This document shows positions 1 through 6,993 of a stretch of 64,000 nt of DNA, piece by piece. The first letter of the stretch is position 1. Every line of letters begins with the position of its first letter. The stretch covers positions 1 through 64,000 of the forward strand of contig NZ_CAMVDO010000011.1 in the NCBI RefSeq assembly GCF_947166265.1. Reading direction: 5' to 3'. The stretch is from an uncultured Fibrobacter sp. (GTDB lineage Bacteria > Fibrobacterota > Fibrobacteria > Fibrobacterales > Fibrobacteraceae). The notes beneath the pieces are model-generated. The model saw nothing but the letters and a program-made list of their open reading frames with translations. It searched no databases and was not told where the DNA came from. A program made the translations under genes and the position numbers.

Positions 1-49
1 GTCGGGCTCATAACCCGAAGGTCGCAGCGTTCAAGTCCTGCCCCCGCTA
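1..49 (+). tRNA. Initiator tRNA-fMet (CAT), 3' part only
   Basis: The first 49 bases are the anticodon arm, variable region, T arm and 3' acceptor strand of a tRNA cut by the window edge. The anticodon CAT is at 9-11. The anticodon stem carries three consecutive G:C pairs (4-6 with 14-16), the hallmark of initiator tRNA, and the arm is identical to the E. coli initiator arm over this stretch. No CCA is encoded after the acceptor strand, so it would be added after transcription. The T stem pairs imperfectly as I read it. The exact 3' end is uncertain by one or two bases. Confidence 0.9.
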
Positions 50-56
50 CTAAAAG

Positions 57-89
57 AAACCCGTCCTTTCAAGGACGGGTTCTTTTTTT
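57..89 (+). terminator. Rho-independent terminator after tRNA-fMet
   Basis: A stem of about 10 bp (AACCCGTCCT pairing with AGGACGGGTT, loop TTCA) is followed directly by a run of seven T at 83-89. It lies a few bases after the tRNA end. Confidence 0.9.
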
Positions 90-149
90 GACTTTCGCAT
101 CAGCAGGGATTTTCTTTTCATTCTGCATTTTATAAATTTACCTCGTATT

Positions 150-1190
150 ATGTCACGCCTTACTGAATCCGAAGCTTTAGACTTATTCTTAAACGCACCG
201 CTCGACGAACTTTGCGCACGCGCCGACGCCGAAAAGGAACGCCGCCACGGCAAGTCCGTATACTGGGTGAACAACCGTCAGATCAACTACACCAACGTGT
301 GTGTGTTGCACTGTAAGTTCTGCGCGTTTTCGAAGATAAAGAAGGATTCTCCTACCGCCTACGACTGGGACTACCCCACCATCCGAAACAAGGCTGCCGA
401 GGCGATTGCCGGTGGTGCCCGCGAGTTGCACATCGTCGGTGGACTCCACCCCGACCACCCCTTCGACTACTACATCGAAATGCTTCGCAAGCTGCGCGTA
501 GAATTTCCGAAGGTGAACCTGAAGGCTTTTACTGCCGTCGAGATTTGCCATTTCGCAAAGATTTCGGAACAGACTCCGCTACAGATTATGTCGACGCTTA
601 AAGAGGCGGGACTCGACGCACTCCCCGGAGGAGGAGCCGAGATTTTGGTGCAGGACGTGCGCGACCAGATTTGCCCCGGAAAGGAAACCGGCGAAGAATG
701 GCTCGATGTTCACCGCGCCGCCCACAAGATCGGTATTCCGACAAACGCGACGATGCTATTCGGTCACATCGAAAAAATCGAGGACCGCATTGCGCACATG
801 AAGATGTTGCGCGACTTGCAAGATGAAGCACCGGGATTTTTCGCCTTCATTCCGCTCGTGTACCACCCGGAACATAATGCGCTGCATAAGATTGTTCCGA
901 ACATCACCAGCGAAGAAGACATTCTGCGGACGGTCGCCGTTGCAAGACTTTTCCTCGACAATTTCCCGCATATCAAGGCCTACTGGATTCAGATGGGAAT
1001 TGAAACCGCGATGAAGGCGCTCCACGCCGGCGCATCGGATTTGGACGGGACGATTATCGAAGAGAAAATCACGCACGCCGCCGGCGCCACGGTTCCCGTG
1101 GGCATGAGCCCCGAACGCATGAAGAGCCTTATCTTAAATGAGGGGCTCGAACCGGTCGAAAGAGACGCACTTTATGAAAGATTCTCTTAA
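150..1190 (+). CDS. mqnE: Aminodeoxyfutalosine synthase MqnE (radical SAM)
   Basis: This protein of 346 residues is a radical SAM enzyme of the futalosine route to menaquinone. It joins the chorismate-derived enolpyruvyl benzoate to SAM to give aminodeoxyfutalosine. The iron-sulfur motif CxxxCxxC is at Cys51, Cys55 and Cys58. Blocks typical of MqnE rather than MqnC follow: HIVGGLHP near residue 95, LPGGGAEI near 155 and the TNATMLFGHIE block near 198. Length is normal for the family. The start has no Shine-Dalgarno sequence, but TATAAA lies at 131-136, so a very short or absent leader is likely. Menaquinone would serve anaerobic fumarate respiration, in keeping with a succinate producer. No other mqn gene is in the window. 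Confidence 0.88.
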   Translation: MSRLTESEALDLFLNAPLDELCARADAEKERRHGKSVYWVNNRQINYTNVCVLHCKFCAFSKIKKDSPTAYDWDYPTIRNKAAEAIAGGARELHIVGGLHPDHPFDYYIEMLRKLRVEFPKVNLKAFTAVEICHFAKISEQTPLQIMSTLKEAGLDALPGGGAEILVQDVRDQICPGKETGEEWLDVHRAAHKIGIPTNATMLFGHIEKIEDRIAHMKMLRDLQDEAPGFFAFIPLVYHPEHNALHKIVPNITSEEDILRTVAVARLFLDNFPHIKAYWIQMGIETAMKALHAGASDLDGTIIEEKITHAAGATVPVGMSPERMKSLILNEGLEPVERDALYERFS

Positions 1191-1201
1191 CGAGAATCTT
1201 T
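1177..1201 (+). terminator. Hairpin over the mqnE stop codon
   Basis: A perfect 10-bp stem (AAAGATTCTC with GAGAATCTTT) encloses the stop codon TAA in its 5-base loop. Only a weak T-rich tract follows, so this is a possible terminator or mRNA-stabilising hairpin. Confidence 0.5.
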
Positions 1202-1297
1202 CCTTAGACAAGGAGAGGCTATGCCCCTCCTAAGACCTTCCTTTTCCAAATGCAGCGTAGATTCTCTTAACGAAAAACGTTCTAAAACAAGGAGAGG
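1179..1297 (+). repeat. Imperfect 80-bp direct duplication of the mqnE 3' end
   Basis: AGATTCTCTTAACGA occurs at 1179-1193 and again at 1259-1273. ACAAGGAGAGG occurs at about 1208-1218 and again at 1287-1297. The two blocks have nearly the same spacing, so the end of mqnE and its trailer seem to have been duplicated once, with later drift. The second copy is non-coding. Confidence 0.6.
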
Positions 1298-1335
1298 TTC
1301 AGCGCCGACTTCATACCTAAAGGTATTAACAAGAA

Positions 1336-1357
1336 ATGCCCCGCGTTCGCGGGGCAT
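1336..1357 (-). terminator. Hairpin terminator downstream of the xylanase gene
   Basis: A 9-bp GC-rich stem (ATGCCCCGC with GCGGGGCAT, loop GTTC) lies 40 bases past the xylanase stop codon and between two convergent genes. The T tract on the minus strand is weak (TTCTTGTT), so it may act for both strands or only poorly. Confidence 0.6.
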
Positions 1358-1396
1358 CTCCTTCATCCACTATATAGGAGCATTGGATGTTAAGTA

Positions 1397-3106
1397 TTAG
1401 CGGGTTACGCGCACCGTCTGGAACTTGCTACCCTGCTTGATCATGTAGATTCCAACCTTCTGGAACTTGGCAAAGAGAGCTTCTGCAATAGAGGCGCCGT
1501 TTGCGACATCGACTTTACCGAGCATACGGCCCTGCATGTCGAACACCTGGAGCGTCTTGCCAGCGACATTCAGGCGCAGATTAGCTGCAGCCAATGCCTG
1601 CGGGTCTTCACCTTCGGAAGCAGTGGTGAAGACCAGCTTGACGTCACTAATCTTGACTGCACCTGTAGCTTGTCCCAAGTTGAAGGCAAACTGAGCGGCT
1701 TCATCAGTATCTTCTTCCATAGCAAAGATAAATGTGTATTCCTTTTCCGTAGTGGAGATGTCAAATTCCTTAGTGGCGTATGAACCCCAGGGGTCTACGG
1801 ATTGTTGGAAATTAACTTCAATCTTGCGATCTACATCAGCGCTAGCCTTAAAGGACAACTTGTACTTCATGCCCTTATCAAGAGCCAGATTGTACTGAAC
1901 AAGCTGCGGCTGGTAAGTTTCTGTACCAATAGTGGTAACGTTAACCGTAGCCGTGCCACCAGAAACAGAAGTCTTTGCAGCAGAGTTACCCCAGTTTGTA
2001 CCCTGACCCAGGAACCAAGATGCATCTTGGCTTGTAGAAATCACGCTGCCGCTCGGGAAATTACCATCCTTAAGAAGGTTCACTGTAGTTTCGCCAACCA
2101 ATTCAAACTTGGCGACCACAGACTTTTCCTTGTCCATGGTTACAGAAATGGTTTCGGTAGAACCGGTAGCACCTTCCCAACCCACAAACTTCCAGCCTTC
2201 GTTGGCTTTGGCGGTGAGCTGTACAATTGTGTTTGGAGCATAATAGTTAGCGTTCGGGCTCTTTGTCACAGTACCTGCAGCAGCCGGAGATGCAGTTACA
2301 TTGAGGCCAAGTTCATCGGCACTGCCACCGATTTTCAGCAGATTCTTCTTAACTTTAGCATAACCCCTTGCAGAGCCCGTATTTCCGGTGTAGGATTCAA
2401 TTTTCATGGAAGCAACTTCATACAGTCTACCCATCTTCATACCCGCTTTAGCCCATTCGCTGAAGTGCTTGGAAATAGAAATGGTACCCTTGGTGCGATG
2501 CTGGCTCGTATTCGACGGGATGGACCAATACTGCTTAAAGGTGCTGGTACCCGAAAGAGAAGGTTGATTAATACGGTCGGTAGTATAGAAATCGTAGTCA
2601 ATACCATCAATCTTTGCAGAACCCCACTTTTTACCACCCGAGGTAGGATTGTAGCTTCCGCGATCCTGGACAATATAGTATTCAATTTCATCGCTGAAAC
2701 CACCACTGGGAATGTCCTGCTTGTCGTAATAGCCCCAGCCATAGACACTGACATACTTCACGTTGTCAGAGGAGTTCCATTCCACTTCAAATTCGGCGGT
2801 AATATTACCCACATTCTGTACGGTAACAGTGGAGTTAGCCCCCCAACGCTTTCCGGAACGGGCCAACATGTTGATAGTACCACTCCATTCAACTTCGAAA
2901 GCACCACCATTTTCGGTGCTTGGGTTAAGCGTCATAGTTGCGTTACCGGCACCATTCTGGCTCCAGAGTTCGTAATCATAGCCTGCGCCGCTACCAAACT
3001 TCTGGGACGTGCCATTAGAGCAGTTTAGAGTGGTCTGCCCCCAGGAAATGGATGACGAAATTGCGACCATGGCAAAGGCTGTTGTTAAAAAATTTTTTAC
3101 ACTCAT
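1397..3106 (-). CDS. Secreted modular GH11 endo-1,4-beta-xylanase
   Basis: This 569-residue protein cleaves xylan backbone outside the cell. Residues 1-23 form a signal peptide. Residues 25-265 are a glycoside hydrolase family 11 domain: the catalytic nucleophile is Glu142 (EIEYYIVQ) and the acid/base is Glu237 (KIESYTG), and the conserved RINQPS and FKQYWS blocks are present. Then come a beta-rich 'bacterial repeat' of the InlB/Listeria type (about 270-337, GWKFVGWEG), a carbohydrate-binding-like jelly-roll module (about 340-490, NLLKDGNFPSG) and a C-terminal domain (about 503-569, LQVFDMQGRMLGKV) like the terminal sorting-type domain of other secreted Fibrobacter hydrolases. The Shine-Dalgarno GAGAGG lies 6 nt before the ATG. 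It is a monocistronic gene with its own promoter. Confidence 0.93.
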   Translation of the reverse strand: MSVKNFLTTAFAMVAISSSISWGQTTLNCSNGTSQKFGSGAGYDYELWSQNGAGNATMTLNPSTENGGAFEVEWSGTINMLARSGKRWGANSTVTVQNVGNITAEFEVEWNSSDNVKYVSVYGWGYYDKQDIPSGGFSDEIEYYIVQDRGSYNPTSGGKKWGSAKIDGIDYDFYTTDRINQPSLSGTSTFKQYWSIPSNTSQHRTKGTISISKHFSEWAKAGMKMGRLYEVASMKIESYTGNTGSARGYAKVKKNLLKIGGSADELGLNVTASPAAAGTVTKSPNANYYAPNTIVQLTAKANEGWKFVGWEGATGSTETISVTMDKEKSVVAKFELVGETTVNLLKDGNFPSGSVISTSQDASWFLGQGTNWGNSAAKTSVSGGTATVNVTTIGTETYQPQLVQYNLALDKGMKYKLSFKASADVDRKIEVNFQQSVDPWGSYATKEFDISTTEKEYTFIFAMEEDTDEAAQFAFNLGQATGAVKISDVKLVFTTASEGEDPQALAAANLRLNVAGKTLQVFDMQGRMLGKVDVANGASIAEALFAKFQKVGIYMIKQGSKFQTVRVTR

Positions 3107-3142
3107 ACTTTTCCTCTCAAGGGGTTATTTATACTCTCTTTT

Positions 3143-3171
3143 AATTTATACTATTCTACATAGGTTGTCAA
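3143..3171 (-). promoter_or_regulatory. Sigma70-like promoter of the xylanase gene
   Basis: On the minus strand TTGACA (3171-3166) is followed after 17 bases by TAAATT (3148-3143). An overlapping TATAAA has a 15-base spacer. The start codon at 3106 leaves a leader of about 30 bases with a Shine-Dalgarno site. Confidence 0.65.
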
Positions 3172-3189
3172 GCACTACTGGATAATTCC

Positions 3190-3207
3190 GTTGTAACCTT
3201 TTACAAC
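3190..3207. promoter_or_regulatory. Perfect dyad upstream of the xylanase promoter
   Basis: GTTGTAA-CCTT-TTACAAC is a perfect 7-bp inverted repeat ending 18 bases upstream of the -35 box. It is a candidate operator or activator site for the xylanase gene. The rest of 3208-3299 shows nothing I recognise. Confidence 0.4.
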
Positions 3208-3299
3208 AGCTACAACAGGTAAAATATTCCCTTTTTCTGGCAATTTCAAAAAGACTCTTTTTTAGACAACCCATAAAAACATTCTTTTATAAAGCAAAA

Positions 3300-3331
3300 A
3301 ATCCCCGCTGCAACAGAATGCAGCAGGGATT
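3300..3331 (-). terminator. Terminator of surE-gyrA
   Basis: A long stem (AATCCC and GCTGCA paired with TGCAGC and GGGATT, one bulge, loop ACAGAA) is followed on the minus strand by TTTTTGCTTT. It lies 39 bases after the gyrA stop. Confidence 0.85.
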
Positions 3332-3370
3332 AATGTTTTGAAGCTGATCTAGAACAAGCTTCAGTTTATC

Positions 3371-6076
3371 CTATTGCTCTTCGCTTTCGCTAGGAACACC
3401 GATCTGCTGTTCCGGAGAGTCTTCGATCTTTTCGACAGAATCGTCGTCGACTTCCACGCCTTCGACCTTGTCGAAGGTTTCCTTAGCCTCGGCGCTATCC
3501 TGTTCGATATCCTCGACGCTCGGGAGTGCGGTAGCATCTTGCACCACATCGCCTTCGCGCAGGCTAATCGCCTTGACACCCTGGGCGTTACGGCCCGTGA
3601 GGCGGATATCGGCAGCCTTGATACGAATCACCTGGCCTTCGCGGCTGGTAATGATCAAGTCATAGTCGTCAGCGACACTTTCCACGAACACGGCTGCGCC
3701 GACCTTGTCGGTCACGTTCAGGTTGCGAACGCCCTTGCTTCCGCGACGGGTAATGCGGTAAGTCGAAGGTTCGCTACGCTTGCCGTAGCCGTTTTCGGTG
3801 ATGGTCACGATCTTGTTGCCGGCCTTGAGCCACAACAGAGAAATCACTTCGTCGCCTTCGGCCAAGGTAATACCCTTCACGCCGTGCGTGCCGCGGCCCA
3901 TGGCGCGGAAGCAACTGATCGGGAAGGTCACGGCCTGACCGTTCTTGGTCGCAAGCATCAGCAAGTCCTTCGGAATCGGACGACCTTCGATATCTTCGGC
4001 GTCTTCGGATTCCTCGGCGATGGCGGCCTCGGCAGCCTGTGTTTCGGCTTCAGCATCGGCTTCTTCGCCTTCGGCAGCCTGGCTGGCGTTGAATTCTTCG
4101 GCGCTCATGCCGACGAGCTGAACCTTCACCAATTCATCATCTTCGTCGAGGCTGATGGCGTTCACGCCGGCCTTACGCGGACGGCTGAACAAGGTGAGGT
4201 CCATCTTGTTGATGACCCCCTTCTTGGTCGCAAACACGAGGCAGAAGTAGCCACCGAACTTGCGCACCGGCACAATTGCCTGCACCTTTTCACCTTCGGT
4301 AAGACCGATGAAGTTGATAATCGGGCGGCCCTTGCCGTTGCGGGTTCCTTCGGGCAAGCGGTAGACCTTGGTCCAGTAAGCACGACCCTTGTTCGTGAAC
4401 ACCAACAAGTAGCTGTGAGTGCTTGCGGTAAAGATCTGTTCAACGTTGTCTTCTTCCTTGAGTGTAGCGCCGATAATGCCCTTACCGCCGCGGTTCTGCG
4501 CCTTGAAGGTATCAATCGGCAAGCGCTTGATATAGCCTTCGCGGCTGAGCGTAATCACCTGTTCTTCTTCGGCAATCAGGTCTTCGTAATCGTAGTCATC
4601 GACAGCGTCTTCGATAGAGGTACGGCGATCGTCGCCGCACTTGTCCACGATGGCGTCAAGACGGTCGAGCATAATCTTCACGCGGCGTTCGCGCTTTTCC
4701 AAAATGTCCTTCAAGTCGGCAACGGTAGCAACGAGTTCGTTGTATTCGGCTTCCAACTTTTCGATATTCAGGCCGGTAAGCTGAGCGAGGCGCATGTCCA
4801 CGATAGCCTGCGACTGGATTTCATCGAGGTTAAAGCGGTTCTGCAAAGAGGTCTTCGCGGCTTCGGTCGTCGGGCTCGACTTGATAATCTGCACCACTTC
4901 GTCGATATTCTGCGTTGCAATGCGCAGGCCTTCGATAATGTGGAGACGGGCTTCGGCCTTGTTCAAGTCAAACTGCGTGGAACGCGTAATCACTTCCAAG
5001 CGGTGATCCACATAAACCTGGATGAGTTCCTTAAGCGTCAGGAGCTTCGGCAGGTTGTTGACGAGCGCCAAATTGTAAATGCTGAAGGTGGTCTGCAGTT
5101 GCGTGTTTTTGAACAAATTATTCAAAACGACTTCGGCGACCACATCCTTGCGCATTTCGATCACGATGCGCATACCTTCGCGGCTAGATTCGTCACGAAT
5201 GTCCGTAATGCCGTCGACGCGCTTGTCCTTCACGAGTTCTGCAATCTTCTTACAGAGTTCGGCCTTGTTGACCATGTAAGGAATTTCGGAGACGACAATG
5301 CGCGGCTTGCCGCGGCTATCCACATCGATTTCGGTACGGGCACGCACGCGCACGCGGCCATGACCCGTCAAATAAGCATCGCGGATGCCCGCGCGGCCAC
5401 AAATCACGCCACCGGTCGGGAAGTCCGGACCGGACACGTACTGCAAAAGGTCTTCGCCAGAAATGTCCGGATTTTCAGCCACCGCATGAATGGCGTTTGC
5501 AATTTCGCGGAGGTTATGCGGAGCCATGGAAGTCGCCATACCCACGGCGATACCGGTGGTACCGTTTACGAGCATGTTCGGGAGAGCAGACGGCAAAACT
5601 TTCGGTTCTTCCAAAGATTCGTCGAAGTTCGGGCCCATGTCCACGGTATCTTTTTCCAAATCTTCCAACATGAGCGCACCCATGTTGTTCATCTTGGCTT
5701 CGGTGTAACGCATAGCGGCAGCGCCGTCACCGTCGATAGAACCGAAGTTACCTTGACCGAACACCAGCGGGTAGCGCAGCGAGAAATCCTGTGCCATACG
5801 CACCAAGGTTTCGTACACGGCAAAGTCGCCATGCGGGTGGTACTTACCGATCACGTCACCCACGATACGGGCGGACTTCACCGTCGGCTTGTTCGGCACC
5901 ACGCCGAGCTTATGCATACTGTACATCACGCGGCGGTGCACCGGCTTAAAGCCGTCACGCGCATCAGGGAGTGCACGAGCCACAATCACGCTCATGGAAT
6001 AGCGCAAGTAGCAATCCTGCATGTCCTTTTCAATCAAGGACCTGATTTGCGAACCTGGTACCAATTCTTCTGACAT
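3371..6076 (-). CDS. gyrA: DNA gyrase subunit A
   Basis: The 901-residue A subunit of DNA gyrase cuts and rejoins DNA to introduce negative supercoils. The catalytic tyrosine is Tyr124 (AAMRYTEAKM). The GyrA box (QNRGGKG) in the C-terminal domain marks it as GyrA, not ParC. Two features stand out. In the quinolone-resistance region the usual Ser/Thr (E. coli Ser83) is Phe85 and the usual Asp87 is Glu89 (HPHGDFAVYE). A strongly acidic insert of about 45 residues, rich in Glu and Ala, interrupts the C-terminal domain near residue 680, and the C-terminal tail is acidic. The start codon overlaps the surE stop as TAATG, so the genes are translationally coupled. Confidence 0.97.
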   Translation of the reverse strand: MSEELVPGSQIRSLIEKDMQDCYLRYSMSVIVARALPDARDGFKPVHRRVMYSMHKLGVVPNKPTVKSARIVGDVIGKYHPHGDFAVYETLVRMAQDFSLRYPLVFGQGNFGSIDGDGAAAMRYTEAKMNNMGALMLEDLEKDTVDMGPNFDESLEEPKVLPSALPNMLVNGTTGIAVGMATSMAPHNLREIANAIHAVAENPDISGEDLLQYVSGPDFPTGGVICGRAGIRDAYLTGHGRVRVRARTEIDVDSRGKPRIVVSEIPYMVNKAELCKKIAELVKDKRVDGITDIRDESSREGMRIVIEMRKDVVAEVVLNNLFKNTQLQTTFSIYNLALVNNLPKLLTLKELIQVYVDHRLEVITRSTQFDLNKAEARLHIIEGLRIATQNIDEVVQIIKSSPTTEAAKTSLQNRFNLDEIQSQAIVDMRLAQLTGLNIEKLEAEYNELVATVADLKDILEKRERRVKIMLDRLDAIVDKCGDDRRTSIEDAVDDYDYEDLIAEEEQVITLSREGYIKRLPIDTFKAQNRGGKGIIGATLKEEDNVEQIFTASTHSYLLVFTNKGRAYWTKVYRLPEGTRNGKGRPIINFIGLTEGEKVQAIVPVRKFGGYFCLVFATKKGVINKMDLTLFSRPRKAGVNAISLDEDDELVKVQLVGMSAEEFNASQAAEGEEADAEAETQAAEAAIAEESEDAEDIEGRPIPKDLLMLATKNGQAVTFPISCFRAMGRGTHGVKGITLAEGDEVISLLWLKAGNKIVTITENGYGKRSEPSTYRITRRGSKGVRNLNVTDKVGAAVFVESVADDYDLIITSREGQVIRIKAADIRLTGRNAQGVKAISLREGDVVQDATALPSVEDIEQDSAEAKETFDKVEGVEVDDDSVEKIEDSPEQQIGVPSESEEQ

Positions 6077-6885
6077 TAGTTTTCCTCTATCATTTCATTT
6101 ATTACTTCTAAACTTTCTTCGTCGGTCTGGTCGATACGGTGGGGCGTAATCGTCGCGTAGCCCTGATTCAACAGATAGTCGTCGCTATCCTTGGGCTGTT
6201 CATCCCACAGTTTATCGCCATCCAGTTGCCACAGTCCATTTTCGTGGGAGTAGTGGTCAGTAAACATTCCAAGAGCCATCTTGGTAGCCTTAAAGCCTTT
6301 AAAGGTTTCGGCGGTAGCCTTTGGAAAATTCACGTTCCAGAAAACGCCTACGGGAATCCGTTCGAACAGACGGTCCCTGACCACCTTCACGGCAAATTCC
6401 TTCGCCGTTTCGAGCATGTTGGCGGTTGTGCCTCGGAGCGAAAGCGCAATGCCCGGCACACCCCAAAGAGCCGCTTCACGAGCTCCTGCGACCGTGCCCG
6501 AATAAAGCGACGACACGCCGGAATTTTCACCGAGGTTGACACCCGAAAAACACACGTCAAACGGCCTCTGGTCTAGCCCCGGACCACCCCCCTCGGTGGT
6601 AAGCCCATAGGCTGCAAAATGACCCACCGCAAACTTTACGCAATCGGCGGGAGTCCCAGACATCGAATACGCCTCGATCGCAACATTCTCCGCAACCTTC
6701 ACCTTTTTGACCGAAAGTCCGCGCCGAACTGTAAAGGCGTGACCTACCCCGCTCTGCTCCGTTTCGGGCGCAAAAACGCACACATCCGCATAAGGGACAA
6801 GCGCACACGCCAAAGCGAGCATATAGCCACTCTGGATTCCGTCATCATTTGCGATGAGGACACGTGTCTTCGGGTAGTCTTGCAT
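6076..6885 (-). CDS. surE: 5'/3'-nucleotidase SurE
   Basis: This 269-residue protein is a SurE-family metal-dependent nucleotidase that removes phosphate from nucleoside monophosphates and is tied to stationary-phase survival. The metal-binding motif NDDG is at residues 13-16, followed by SGTPADCV near 98, SGVNLGENSG near 134 and YSGTVAGAREAA near 149, all in family order. It is the first gene of a two-gene operon with gyrA, joined by a 1-base stop/start overlap. No Shine-Dalgarno site is obvious before the ATG. Confidence 0.95.
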   Translation of the reverse strand: MQDYPKTRVLIANDDGIQSGYMLALACALVPYADVCVFAPETEQSGVGHAFTVRRGLSVKKVKVAENVAIEAYSMSGTPADCVKFAVGHFAAYGLTTEGGGPGLDQRPFDVCFSGVNLGENSGVSSLYSGTVAGAREAALWGVPGIALSLRGTTANMLETAKEFAVKVVRDRLFERIPVGVFWNVNFPKATAETFKGFKATKMALGMFTDHYSHENGLWQLDGDKLWDEQPKDSDDYLLNQGYATITPHRIDQTDEESLEVINEMIEEN

Positions 6886-6993
6886 GTAAGATAAAAGATA
6901 GAAAAAAAGGGGGCAGGCCTCAGGTTTAAGGCATCAGATTTTAATAAAAAAGAGGCCCGAAATACACCTTAAAAAGCACCCCCTTAAGCGCCT

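Noticed and set aside
3374-6073. An 899-codon open frame exactly opposite gyrA
   Set aside because: It is a mirror of gyrA's codon use (rare TTA, CTA and TCA codons leave the antisense frame open). The translation is compositionally odd, with no start signal and no domain. The same holds for the long frames opposite dnaE, purT, the xylanase, aroKB and the CotH gene.
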